DNA of 64,000 nt. Origin: Oceanisphaera sp. IT1-181 (GTDB taxonomy: Bacteria > Pseudomonadota > Gammaproteobacteria > Enterobacterales > Aeromonadaceae). Location: NCBI RefSeq assembly GCF_033807535.1, contig NZ_CP136856.1, forward strand, positions 1,359,001 to 1,423,000, in the 5' to 3' direction. This document shows positions 42,677 through 52,684 of the stretch, in pieces (positions within the stretch are counted from its first letter, which is position 1; each line of letters opens with the position of its first letter). Under the pieces are notes generated by a model. It searched no databases. It saw nothing but the letters and a program-made list of their open reading frames with translations, and was not told the origin of the DNA. Position numbers and translations under genes: made by a program.

Positions 42677-42961
42677 ATGAGCATGTTAGTTGTGGTGACT
42701 GAAAATGTTCCGCCGAGATTAAGGGGGCGGTTAGCGATCTGGTTATTAGAAGTGCGGGCCGGTGTTTATGTGGGCGATGTATCACGCCGGGTTCGTGAAA
42801 TGATCTGGCTGCAAGTGAGCAAACAAGCAGAGCAGGGTAACGTGGTGATGGCTTGGGCTACTAATACGGAGTCAGGTTTTGAGTTTCAAACTTATGGAGA
42901 GAATCGACGCATGCCGGTGGACCTAGATGGCTTACGGCTAGTGTCTTTTTATCCCGTTTAA
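42677..42961 (+). CDS. cas2: Cas2 (type I-E)
   Basis: Structural partner of Cas1 in spacer integration. 94 residues, ferredoxin-like. MLVVVTENVPPRLRGRLAIWLLEVRAGVYVGDVSRRVREMIW is the hallmark Cas2e (CasF) sequence. The gene ends 93 bp before the first CRISPR repeat. Confidence 0.95.
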   Translation: MSMLVVVTENVPPRLRGRLAIWLLEVRAGVYVGDVSRRVREMIWLQVSKQAEQGNVVMAWATNTESGFEFQTYGENRRMPVDLDGLRLVSFYPV

Positions 42962-43054
42962 AATCAACAAGTTAGCGATCTTTAAAAACATGGAAAAGTT
43001 GGTGCCTTTTTTAATGCTGGAAAAGGCTAGTTAAATCAGTAATATACGTTTGGT
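42962..43054 (+). promoter_or_regulatory. CRISPR leader
   Basis: A 93-bp AT-rich non-coding stretch between cas2 and the first repeat, as expected for the leader with promoter and integration host sites. The array is thus read on the plus strand and new spacers enter at 43083/43084. I did not identify IHF or promoter boxes with confidence. Confidence 0.75.
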
Positions 43055-46000
43055 GTGTTCCCCGTGCCCACGGGGATGAACCGCGTTAACACGCTGGCTG
43101 GTGTCGCTCGGGGCTGTGTTCCCCGTGCCCACGGGGATGAACCGTTTGGTTATAGCGGCTCGCGTTCTGGTGTGATGTGTTCCCCGTGCCCACGGGGATG
43201 AACCGCATTGAACGCCGCGACGTGGGCGTAATCCTTGGTGTTCCCCGTGCCCACGGGGATGAACCGTACCAGCATTAGAATCGACAACCGAGTTAAGCGT
43301 GTTCCCCGTGCCCACGGGGATGAACCGTCTTCCTCTGCTCGCTGGGCCATGAGCTTACGTGTGTTCCCCGTGCCCACGGGGATGAACCGGACGTTACAGC
43401 CCTTTGTTTGTGCTCGATATGGTGTTCCCCGTGCCCACGGGGATGAACCGTGCTCAACGGTGCGCCCGCCCGTTACTGGCTTGTGTTCCCCGTGCCCACG
43501 GGGATGAACCGGTTAGGTCTTCCAGTGGCGGCACTGGGGTGTAGTGTTCCCCGTGCCCACGGGGATGAACCGTTCGACATTAAGGCGGTGATGTCAGCTA
43601 AGTCGTGTTCCCCGTGCCCACGGGGATGAACCGCCCAAGCAGAGCAAGCCCAGCGCCAAGCTTTAGTGTTCCCCGTGCCCACGGGGATGAACCGTACACC
43701 AACAGTCTTGGCAATCGCTGCCATTGGGTGTTCCCCGTGCCCACGGGGATGAACCGTTTCCCGAGAGCTTCAAATTGAGGCTCTCGGTGTGTTCCCCGTG
43801 CCCACGGGGATGAACCGGTGTGGTGGCTGACTTGTACGCCGAGGACACCGGCGTGTTCCCCGTGCCCACGGGGATGAACCGCGACTGTTGTCACTGGGCA
43901 TTGATATAGCTATGTGTTCCCCGTGCCCACGGGGATGAACCGTTAGACCCTGATAACAAACGTGTTTATTTAGAGTGTTCCCCGTGCCCACGGGGATGAA
44001 CCGCGCTAGTTCGCCCACCTGAAAAGCTGACAACAGTGTTCCCCGTGCCCACGGGGATGAACCGAGGTGAAGCAAGCAGCTGAGCAAGACGAAAAGGTGT
44101 TCCCCGTGCCCACGGGGATGAACCCTCAACGCAAAGCAAGAGCTGTTTTGCCGAGAGGTGTTCCCCGTGCCCACGGGGATGAACCGGAATACCGTACCTA
44201 CGGTCGATACCGCTCTTAGTGTTCCCCGTGCCCACGGGGATGAACCGCTTGATACAGCGCGGTGCGACTGATGATTTGTTGTGTTCCCCGTGCCCACGGG
44301 GATGAACCGTCCACGATTTCGCCAATGTCGGTGTATGTAATGTGTTCCCCGTGCCCACGGGGATGAACCGCTGTCGACCTCGGTGGTTTGTGCATCAAAA
44401 GTGTGTTCCCCGTGCCCACGGGGATGAACCGGCTTAAATCAGAACGAGGATGGTAGCTATGAATGTGTTCCCCGTGCCCACGGGGATGAACCGTAACGCC
44501 GTCATAGTCGCTACCAACTTCCATTGTGTTCCCCGTGCCCACGGGGATGAACCGGTCCATCAATAACGCATCGGTATCCATTGCCTGTGTTCCCCGTGCC
44601 CACGGGGATGAACCGCCGAGTTGCGCGAGTTTGTGCGCTCGATGGATGTGTTCCCCGTGCCCACGGGGATGAACCGTTTAAAGACGGTATCTTGCAGAAG
44701 AGCCGCCGGTGTTCCCCGTGCCCACGGGGATGAACCGTAACGCGCCTTGTTCGCAAAGCGTTTATTGACGTGTTCCCCGTGCCCACGGGGATGAACCGGC
44801 CACTGGCGTGTGGTTAGTGCGCTTCAACAAGTGTTCCCCGTGCCCACGGGGATGAACCGCTGATATGGGTTGAGTTGCCAAGGACTTAAATGTGTTCCCC
44901 GTGCCCACGGGGATGAACCGATGGCAGCAACGCATCAGATCAGATAATTAATGTGTTCCCCGTGCCCACGGGGATGAACCGGCTTGGCGCTTCAATATCA
45001 TTTCTTCCTGCAACGTGTTCCCCGTGCCCACGGGGATGAACCGCACCGCACAAAGCCAAGGTGAACTGAGCGCTGGTGTTCCCCGTGCCCACGGGGATGA
45101 ACCGTAGCCGCCCGTCTCGTTACTGCCGTTAATGGCGTGTTCCCCGTGCCCACGGGGATGAACCGCTTACGAGCGCCGCATGCAGGCTGTAATGACCGTG
45201 TTCCCCGTGCCCACGGGGATGAACCGGACTATCGGTAATGTTATTAGCTGATCTGGTTGTGTTCCCCGTGCCCACGGGGATGAACCGTCTCATAGACAAC
45301 TGGGTTAATCTTGGCGCGCGTGTTCCCCGTGCCCACGGGGATGAACCGGTGGCAAACCCATCATGGAGCGCATTCGCCATGTGTTCCCCGTGCCCACGGG
45401 GATGAACCGTTCCCCGCCTTCGTTGCAGGCTTCGGATCTGGGTGTTCCCCGTGCCCACGGGGATGAACCGTTACCCAGCCAGGTATCGATACTGCCAAAG
45501 GCGTGTTCCCCGTGCCCACGGGGATGAACCGGTGGCTTCGCGGGTCGCGGTCGTCCGCCAAAAGTGTTCCCCGTGCCCACGGGGATGAACCGCACATGAC
45601 CGGTATTGAGAGGCTGATTAAAGGGTGTTCCCCGTGCCCACGGGGATGAACCGACTCGATCATCTTGATTGAGGGGGCCGAGCAGGTGTTCCCCGTGCCC
45701 ACGGGGATGAACCGGCAGCTAACGACACGCTGCTGGCACTCGGCAAGTGTTCCCCGTGCCCACGGGGATGAACCGCGAGGATGACGCTAGGGGTATGATT
45801 AACAGCGGGTGTTCCCCGTGCCCACGGGGATGAACCGTTATTGTCACCGAGTCGGCCGCCCTGCTTAAAGTGTTCCCCGTGCCCACGGGGATGAACCGCA
45901 TCAGGTGGCAGACCTACGCCACCTGTCCACGTGTTCCCCGTGCCCACGGGGATGAACCGGTGCGTTAGATTTCGCGGACGCTTGGTTATACGTGTTCCCC

Positions 46001-47062
46001 GTGCCCACGGGGATGAACCGTCTTCGCCTGGCAAAGAGACTGATATCAAGCGAGTGTTCCCCGTGCCCACGGGGATGAACCGTATAATTAAATAACCTGA
46101 ACTCGGCATAAGGAAGTGTTCCCCGTGCCCACGGGGATGAACCGTGTCGGATGCGCTAGATCGCTTCGCGGCGGCAGTGTTCCCCGTGCCCACGGGGATG
46201 AACCGTCTTCGCCTATACCCGATGCATCAGGCGCTAATGTGTTCCCCGTGCCCACGGGGATGAACCGTGACCAAAGGCCGCGCCCTGCTCTACATGCACG
46301 TGTTCCCCGTGCCCACGGGGATGAACCGCCAACACTGACGACTCGCTGAACGTGGTGCTCGTGTTCCCCGTGCCCACGGGGATGAACCGAACACAGCATA
46401 GCGCCGATCATTCTCACCAATGTGTTCCCCGTGCCCACGGGGATGAACCGCGGTCGATGCGGCTGGGGTTGCCCGACACTTCGTGTTCCCCGTGCCCACG
46501 GGGATGAACCGTAACACCTCCCCTTTGTTCGGACTTCCGAACAGTGTTCCCCGTGCCCACGGGGATGAACCGTTGCTTGCGAACCTAACCGCCGAGGACG
46601 GTGAGTGTTCCCCGTGCCCACGGGGATGAACCGCTACTCGCCCCACTGGGGTTAGAGCTACCAGAGTGTTCCCCGTGCCCACGGGGATGAACCGGTTATT
46701 TGGCGAGAGCTTGTAGCTCGTCTTCAGTGTTCCCCGTGCCCACGGGGATGAACCGCAATGCCTGTAATATATTTGTCTAGCCTGATGGTGTTCCCCGTGC
46801 CCACGGGGATGAACCGCGCTTATCGAGCAAGCTAATCACCTCGCCCTGAGTGTTCCCCGTGCCCACGGGGATGAACCGGCTGGCAGCGCAACGGCAGGCT
46901 ACGCACTAAGCGTGTTCCCCGTGCCCACGGGGATGAACCGGTGTGATTCTATCCTTGGCATATCCGAGAGCGGTGTTCCCCGTGCCCACGGGGATGAACC
47001 GTTTGCTAATTCACGCTTAAGGTTTGGGCACACGTGTTCCCCGTGCCCACGGGGATGAACCG
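43055..47062 (+). CRISPR. Type I-E CRISPR array, 66 repeats / 65 spacers
   Basis: The repeat is 29 bp, GTGTTCCCCGTGCC followed by CACGGGGATGAACCG, with a CCCCGT/ACGGGG hairpin and the 5' handle ATGAACCG. I counted every repeat start: 53 spacers of 32 bp, 11 of 33 and one of 35 (43818-43852). All repeats are identical except number 18 (44097-44125), which ends in C instead of G, the PAM-derived base. The leader-distal last repeat (47034-47062) is also perfect. No spacer occurs twice by eye. The many long frames on either strand here are translations of the repeat and are not genes. Confidence 0.98.
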
Positions 47063-47239
47063 AAATCACGGTGTCACCCGTTTATTAAACGGCTCTGCCT
47101 CTATACTCATTTTACGGTGAATGAAATGTGTGGAGCAAGCCGGTAGGGGAATGATCAAGCGGGGTGGCTTGGCAGTTATTCAGCAACTTTTCTCGCAAGG
47201 ATATTTCGCTACTTTTTAAAGTCGAAAAGGAGAATACCC

Positions 47240-47872
47240 ATGAAAACTACCACTCTATTGTTAGCGGCTACTATGGCGGCATTTACTGCCGGTCCTGTGT
47301 TGGCGGCGGATGCGGAGCACGCAATGGATGTTCAACAACAGCAGTCTGCGATGAATATGTTTGGTGGCCCGGTTTACATGGGCGAGCCGGCATTGGACGT
47401 AACGGCGGCCTTGGTTAAGGCAGGTGGCGGCGCTGAAAAGTTTAGCTTTGCTACGGCGCTGGTAGCCATGTTGGGTGAGGACACTGTGAATGCTGAGGTG
47501 GTGAAACTGACCAAGCAATACGGTGAAGGCGAGGTAAACACTTTCCTGAGTGGCATGGATGCAGCCATAGGCTTTGGTCTTAAGCGCGCGACGGAGGCCG
47601 GTATTAGTTTGCCTGAACCTGCCGACCTTTCAGGAACTGAGCTTGCCAAAACACTGGTCAATGCTGGTACTGCGCCAGATAGTACCTTTTGGAGCGGTTA
47701 CCTGTTTGATAAGGCGCTTTCTAACAAGCTGCATAACCAAGTGATGGCCGATATTAATGCTAAAGCGAGTTATGAAGCAGATAAAGTGACCCATAAGATC
47801 TTAAATCAGGCCATGTACGACGTGGCCCAAGCATTGGGCATGAAAGATGTAAAATTGGCTGATTTGCACTAA
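47240..47872 (+). CDS. Secreted protein of unknown function
   Basis: 210 residues with a clear Sec signal peptide (MKTTTLLLAATMAAFTAGPVLA, cut at AxA). The mature part is mostly helical and alanine-rich (VTAALVKAGGGAEKFSFATALVAMLG; AEVVKLTKQYGEGEVNTFLSGMD). AAAGGAG precedes the ATG. I do not recognise a family. It lies alone, 178 bp past the CRISPR array and before a 400-bp gap, so its link to CRISPR is doubtful. Confidence 0.75.
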   Translation: MKTTTLLLAATMAAFTAGPVLAADAEHAMDVQQQQSAMNMFGGPVYMGEPALDVTAALVKAGGGAEKFSFATALVAMLGEDTVNAEVVKLTKQYGEGEVNTFLSGMDAAIGFGLKRATEAGISLPEPADLSGTELAKTLVNAGTAPDSTFWSGYLFDKALSNKLHNQVMADINAKASYEADKVTHKILNQAMYDVAQALGMKDVKLADLH

Positions 47873-48065
47873 TAAAGTAGATTGCTCGGTATTTACAAGC
47901 TAAAGGGCTGCTTGGTCATTCAACGCTAGGCAGCCTTGATGTTTCCTGATTACCCACAAAGTTCAGCTATGTTTCAGTGAATTCAGCACCAATAAATTCA
48001 ATAGGTTACAGGGAGATGCCCACCTCTTCGGTAAAAATATGAGGCTCAGTTTGGTATTTTGACCT

Positions 48066-48166
48066 TGTAGGGGCCAATTTATTCGGCCCGGTTTGGTGTT
48101 TTGGTTTAAATCTAAACCTCAGTAACAGCCAGCAGAGCTGGCCTGCCGAATAAATTGGGCAGCTAC
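48066..48166. repeat. Imperfect inverted repeat, MITE-like
   Basis: GTAGGGGCCAATTTATTCGG and, about 60 bp later, CCGAATAAATTGGGCAGCTAC are near-complementary ends of a roughly 100-bp palindromic element. The same GTAGGGTGGCAATTTATTCG-type end occurs near 19228. The remaining parts of the gap 47873-48281 hold no gene. Confidence 0.65.
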
Positions 48167-48281
48167 GAAGAACAAACCGAAACAGGGTGCATTTTGGTTG
48201 AGGTTCATACGTAATCAGGAATGATTAAGTCTTTCATTCAACATTAAGCATTTAAAATTCAACATTAGTGCAGTAAGCGCT

Positions 48282-49178
48282 TTATACCGCTGGATTGGGC
48301 ATGGCTTGGTGTAGTTCTTCTATGGCGGTGCGCAGCACTGGGCTTAGATTGATGTTTACGCTGTCGATGTTTTCTTTGAGCTGTGCAAGCGTGGTGGCGC
48401 CAATTAAGTTGCTGGCGACAAAGGGGCGGGTGTTGACGAACGCTTGTGCCAGTTGTGCAGGGCTTAAGCCGTGCTCTTGGGCCAAGTTAGCGTAAGCGGC
48501 GCTGGCGCGTTGGGCTTGGGGGTTTAAATAGCGCTTAAAGCGGCTATATAAGCTTAAACGAGCGCCGGCTGGGCGGGCGCCATCTTGGTATTTTCCGGTG
48601 AGCATGCCAAAAGCCAAGGGTGAGTAAGCCAGTAAGCCCACTTGCTCGCGTAGGCTAAATTCCGACAAGCCCACTTCAAAGCTGCGATTAAGCAGGTTGT
48701 AGGGGTTTTGAATGCTTTGAATGCGCGGCAGCTTGGCTTGCTCGGCCAGCGTTAAATATTGATGCAGGCCCCATGGGGTTTCGTTAGACACGCCAATATG
48801 GCGTATTTTTCCGCTGGCCACTATTTCTGCCAGTGCCTGCAGGGTTTCAATAATGGGCACGGCTTCTTCTTCGGGTAGCTCGGTGAGGCCCAGTTTGCCA
48901 AAGTAGTTGGCGCTGCGATCGGGCCAGTGCAGTTGATACAGGTCTATATAATCGGTTTGTAAACGGCGCAAGCTGTCGTCTACCGCTTGTATTAGATTGG
49001 CGCGATCCAGCTTAGCGTGGCCGTTTCTAAAATAAGAAGGGCGCACCGCATCGCGAGAGGGGCCAACGGCTTTGCTGGCAATAATCAGTTGCTCACGCTG
49101 GCCGCGCAGTTTTAGCCAGCGGCCAAGCATGCGCTCGGTATCGCCTTGGGTGTGCTCCCGTGGCGGAATTGGATACAC
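48282..49178 (-). pseudogene. Tas-like aldo/keto reductase, 5' truncated
   Basis: Encodes 298 residues matching E. coli Tas from about its residue 51 onward (MYPIPPREHTQGDTERMLGRW; SKAVGPSR; LQTDYIDLYQLHWPDR; GVSNETPWGLHQYL). The first strand, the catalytic Asp and part of the Tyr region (VAEMYP in Tas) are missing. Only a GTG stands where the homology begins, and the sequence before it (49179-49440) is unrelated and very AT-rich. Probably cut by a past insertion or recombination and not functional, though the remainder is open and undamaged. Confidence 0.8.
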
Positions 49179-49456
49179 TCGGATGACGGTAAAAAAGTTA
49201 TATACTCAGCAGAAATATCAGTTTAACTAATTGTATTTTAAAGTGTTATATATATTTTTTTCTTTATATGACATTACATCTTAGCTGGTTTTTGTACTTT
49301 TTTTGATGATTTTCCATCAAATATGACCTTTTTTTTACATTTTATAAAGTGAGTACAAAGCAGTTAGACGCAAGTGTGGAGTACGCGGATGAGCCCAAGT
49401 CACTCTAGTGCTGCTCCAGGTCTTAGAAACCCCCTCATTTTCATAGCAGGTCACAC

Positions 49457-50993
49457 GTAAGTGTTCACCGATACTACCTTGACGGGGACAATTCTGCCGG
49501 AATGGGGTAATCCGTCTTCTCGATACAAGCTCGGATCACGGCGCGCAACCATGTTTGAGGACAGCGGCCCAATCGTTTGGCTGTTTCTACTAAGGAAAGA
49601 ATTCGCTGACGGAACTGCTCTCCCCGCTGTGACCAGACGCCATAGCTACCTTTACGCCACAATACATAACCGCGTAGCGCACGTTCGGCCTCGTTATTCG
49701 TCAGCGCCACTTGGTCGTCTTCCAGAAATCGCCACAGCATGTCGTCATCTTTGAGTAGCCAACGGCATCGACCCCGATAACGCGAGGAGCATAATAGTGT
49801 GCCGCGTGTCAGCTGGGCCCGCCAATGTTCTCGACATCGCCGCAACCGCCGTTGGTACTGTGCATGATCTAGCTCGCCATTTTCCCAACGGTGCCGAGTA
49901 CGGAACACCATACTTGCCAGCAAGACTAACCGTGCGCCAATGGGATGATTAGTCCGTTCGCTGCTGTCGGCAATGGCAGCCACGTTACGGGCCACGTGAG
50001 CCCAACATATCTGTCGTTGGGCACTATCAACAAAGCAATACCCCGCATACTGGTCGGTCACCAGTACTGAGGTTTCTGGCACGTCACCCAATAACCGTTT
50101 TGCTGCATCTTTCCCACGGCCGTACGCGGTCATGAAGCAGGCTGCCACTTTGCTTAGGGCTAGCCACATCCAGCGCCGTTCTCCTCCGCGTTGGTGGCGG
50201 GTCTCATCGGCATGGATATATGAGGCAGTTTGTACCTGCTGTTTAATGGCTTGATAGGTGGGCGTCAGCATGGTGCTGACTCGGCCTTGCGCCTCGCTGA
50301 TAGCCCCTCGGCTAAAGCGCAGCCCAAAGTGCTGGTGAAGTTGGCTCTGTATTTGGCTGATGCTTTGATGATACTGGCCACTTTGCAGCGCGATATAACT
50401 GAGTAGGTTAGTGCCCATCTGGGTATGGCTCACCGTTTCAGGCAAGCAGGCTTCATCGCTGTGAAGGCAACGGGTGCACGTCGCCCGAAACAGCTGATGC
50501 TCGGTCATAACATAGCTGACTTCGGGCAAGTCAAAGACTTGGTGTACTCGATGTGGCTTGGCATGAGCCAACATGTCGCCACCACAGCAGGTACAGGTTT
50601 CTGCCGGATAATACGGCGAAAGCGTTACCCGTTCATCCTGTGGATGCCGCTCTCGACGGTGCCCCTTATGGCCAGGCTGAGCGCCGCGCTGCTTGCCGGA
50701 TCGTTGACGTGGGCGAGCCGGCGGTGCGCCTCCCGGTCCATTGCTGGAAGGGGGCTTTGAAGAGTTACCGCTGTTCTGCTTGAGGCGGTCTTCCAGCTCG
50801 GAAATACGTTCCAACAGCTTGAAGATGAGCTCGTTTTCCTGTTCCAGCGTCAGTGACGGCACTGTCGGTGTGGTGTTTTTTTTACTCATATTGATAAGCG
50901 TGTCTGAACCGAGAGATCGTGCAAGTAGCAAAAGCGGATCAAGAGACGATCATCCCATTATTGAGTGTCAAGGCGGTGCGGGTGAACTGTTAC
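49457..50993 (-). mobile_element. IS66-family element with 8-bp target duplication
   Basis: Ends GTAAGTGTTCACC and GGTGAACTGTTAC are inverted repeats (11 of 13 bp). The direct duplication GGTCACAC stands at 49449-49456 and 50994-51001. 1,537 bp, with only a tnpC-type transposase gene and no tnpA/tnpB, which marks the ISBst12-like short branch. Confidence 0.88.
49474..50889 (-). CDS. IS66-family transposase
   Basis: 471 residues from the ATG at 50889 (MSKKNTTPTVPS); the frame extends 14 residues further upstream. N-terminal coiled-coil (LTLEQENELIFKLLERISELEDRLKQNS) then SSKPPSSNGPG, a zinc finger (CTCCGGD, CTRC), and the DDE core: YIHADETRHQ (Asp), VLVTDQYAGY (Asp), LTNNEAERALR (Glu). Intact. 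Confidence 0.93.
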   Translation of the reverse strand: MSKKNTTPTVPSLTLEQENELIFKLLERISELEDRLKQNSGNSSKPPSSNGPGGAPPARPRQRSGKQRGAQPGHKGHRRERHPQDERVTLSPYYPAETCTCCGGDMLAHAKPHRVHQVFDLPEVSYVMTEHQLFRATCTRCLHSDEACLPETVSHTQMGTNLLSYIALQSGQYHQSISQIQSQLHQHFGLRFSRGAISEAQGRVSTMLTPTYQAIKQQVQTASYIHADETRHQRGGERRWMWLALSKVAACFMTAYGRGKDAAKRLLGDVPETSVLVTDQYAGYCFVDSAQRQICWAHVARNVAAIADSSERTNHPIGARLVLLASMVFRTRHRWENGELDHAQYQRRLRRCREHWRAQLTRGTLLCSSRYRGRCRWLLKDDDMLWRFLEDDQVALTNNEAERALRGYVLWRKGSYGVWSQRGEQFRQRILSLVETAKRLGRCPQTWLRAVIRACIEKTDYPIPAELSPSR

Positions 50994-51305
50994 GGTCACA
51001 CCATGTTAGTTGGCGTTGTTTCCTAAATCAGGGAACTATCCGCTTCTCCCGTGCTCCGATCTTCTGACGAACGGACTCAGGAGCAGAACGATGGATAAAG
51101 CACGACAGTTGTTAAAACGAATGAAAGAAAGTTCTTGGGCTTTACGTTCAAGACTAGCCGCATTCATTGGCATCCGAAAACGCTGCTGAAGTTTAAGCAG
51201 CAAGTTCGGAAACTCACGAACCGCAACTGGGGTGTGTCGATGAAATACCAATTGTTTAAGGTCAGCCAGTATCTACGTGGTTGGATAAATTACTTTGGTA
51301 TCGCC

Positions 51306-52340
51306 GGCTATGTTTGAGTTAATCGTTGAAAGCTATACTTGAATCAGTCACCTCGTGGGAGGCAAAAAGATGAAAAGTACAGGTTTCGCCAAACTTAAAC
51401 GCCAACTGACTGAACTCCAGCCTCGGCAGCGGCATGAACTGCTGATACTGCTTCAGCAACCAGACTCGTTTCCCGAGCTCATTGCTCGACTAGAAGAACT
51501 CACTGCTTCACACCCAACATGCCCTCATTGCCGCGATGATGCTCCCTATAAGTGGGGAAGCATGAATGGTAGACAGCGTTACCGCTGCCGGGCTTGCAAG
51601 AAGACATTTACCTCTCTGACCGGCACGCCACTTGCTGGGCTTCGAATGGCTGAGCGGTGGTTGGAATATGCGGAGCAGATGATGGAATCCACAACACTTC
51701 GCAAAGCCGCCAAAAAGTGTCAGATAAACTTAGGTACATCATTCAGGTGGCGACACCGCTTTCTGCAACTGGTTGATTATACTAAGTCTTCTGAGCTGGG
51801 CGGTATCGTCGAAGCCGATGAAACGTTTATACGTGAATCCTTCAAAGGCAAGCGGGATCTCAGTAAGAGAAAACCTCGCCGCCGTGGTAGCGATAAGAAA
51901 AACATTAAGTGGGTCAAAGTGATGGTACTGCGCGACCGCAACCACAACGAAGCCGACTTTGTAATGAAACGCTTTACGCTCAGAAAGCTGGAACGCTGCC
52001 TGCTGCCGCGATTACGGTCTGGCGCTGTGCTCTGTAGCGATGGCCATCTTAACTACGAGGCGTTGGCAGCCAAACATCACTTGCTTCACAAGCCGGTTAA
52101 CAGCAGTGTCGGTCAGCGGGTACGTGAAGAGATATTCCATATCCAGGGTGTGAATGCTTATCACAGTCGACTAAAGCAATGGATAATGCGTTTTCATGGT
52201 GTCGCCACCAAGTACCTTCATCGTTACCTTGGTTGGTTCAGGTGGTTTGAGCATACTAGGAAAGCTGATGCTCAACCTATTGATTTTATATGGCAATGTG
52301 CGGTTCAGCCGCGTTTTCAACAACTAAAGCGAACATAGCC
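51306..52340 (+). mobile_element. IS1595-family element with 8-bp target duplication
   Basis: Ends GGCTATGTTTG and CGAACATAGCC form terminal inverted repeats. GTATCGCC is duplicated at 51298-51305 and 52341-52348. Removing the element and one copy restores the intron maturase frame across the junction (YFGIA-SGYQH), which confirms the ends exactly. Length 1,035 bp. Confidence 0.95.
51370..52338 (+). CDS. IS1595-family transposase
   Basis: 322 residues from the ATG at 51370 (MKSTGFAKLKRQ), with GGGAGG eight bases upstream. N-terminal zinc ribbon (CPHCRDDAPYKWG, YRCRACKKTF), then the DDE-like ISXO2 core: GIVEADETFI, VLCSDGHLNYE and NAYHSRLKQWIMRFHGVATKYLHRYLGWF. Complete. The gene ends two bases before the element end. 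Confidence 0.93.
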   Translation: MKSTGFAKLKRQLTELQPRQRHELLILLQQPDSFPELIARLEELTASHPTCPHCRDDAPYKWGSMNGRQRYRCRACKKTFTSLTGTPLAGLRMAERWLEYAEQMMESTTLRKAAKKCQINLGTSFRWRHRFLQLVDYTKSSELGGIVEADETFIRESFKGKRDLSKRKPRRRGSDKKNIKWVKVMVLRDRNHNEADFVMKRFTLRKLERCLLPRLRSGAVLCSDGHLNYEALAAKHHLLHKPVNSSVGQRVREEIFHIQGVNAYHSRLKQWIMRFHGVATKYLHRYLGWFRWFEHTRKADAQPIDFIWQCAVQPRFQQLKRT

Positions 52341-52615
52341 GTATCGCCAGTGGTTATCAGCACTGTGTTGAACTGGATCATTGGATCCGGCGCATAGTCC
52401 GAATGGCCTACTGGCGATAGCCACGCACTAAAGTAAGAAATTTGATGAGATTGGGCGTTCACGTACAAGCCGCAGTTGCCTGCGGTATAACCAGCAAAGA
52501 CCCATAGCGCAGCTCTAAAACACCGGTAATTAATCAGGCATTATCGAATGCGTATTTAAAATATCAGGGACTGTATGAGTTACGCGATGGTTGGATTAAG
52601 CTTCACCATTCTTAG

Positions 52616-52684
52616 TGAAACGGCCTGTGCGGACCCACATGCAGTGTGTTGTGGGGGCTGAGGGCTAGAAACCCTCGGCTACCC
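52616..52684 (+). ncRNA. Group II intron 3' end (domains V-VI), remnant
   Basis: Directly after the maturase stop a GC-rich stem-loop region resembles domain V (GGCCTGTGCGG ... GGGGGCT), followed by a small domain-VI-like hairpin (GAGGGCT-AGAA-ACCCTC) and the usual terminal AY (CTACCCGAT). The intron reads on the plus strand, antisense to the gene on its right. The 5' part of the intron is missing. Confidence 0.65.

Larger units (their letters stand above)
51110..52615 (+). pseudogene. Group II intron maturase/reverse transcriptase, C-terminal remnant split by IS1595
   Basis: Left part (51110-51305) reads KFLGFTFKTSRIHWHPK and NWGVSMKYQLFKVSQYLRGW up to INYFGIA. After removal of the IS1595 element and one target copy the frame continues (52341-52615) SGYQHCVELDHWIRRIVRMAYW, then LRLGVHVQAAVACGITSK and NAYLKYQGLYELRDGWIKLH. 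These are the X and C-terminal parts of group II intron proteins. Two in-frame TAG codons (where Trp is expected) and the lack of all RT domains show it is dead. Confidence 0.82.

Noticed and set aside
46025..46240. Two spacers both starting TCTTCGCCT as duplicated spacers
   Set aside because: Only the first nine bases agree; the rest is unrelated, so chance or shared seed is more likely.
43031..46682. Many open frames of 60-177 codons on both strands across the array, with repeated VHPRGHGEH and MGTGNT words
   Set aside because: They are translations of the CRISPR repeat; the pattern follows the 61-bp period and there are no ribosome sites.
51091..51189. A 32-codon frame (MDKARQLLKRMKESSW) as a separate gene
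   Set aside because: It lies out of frame over the group II intron maturase remnant.
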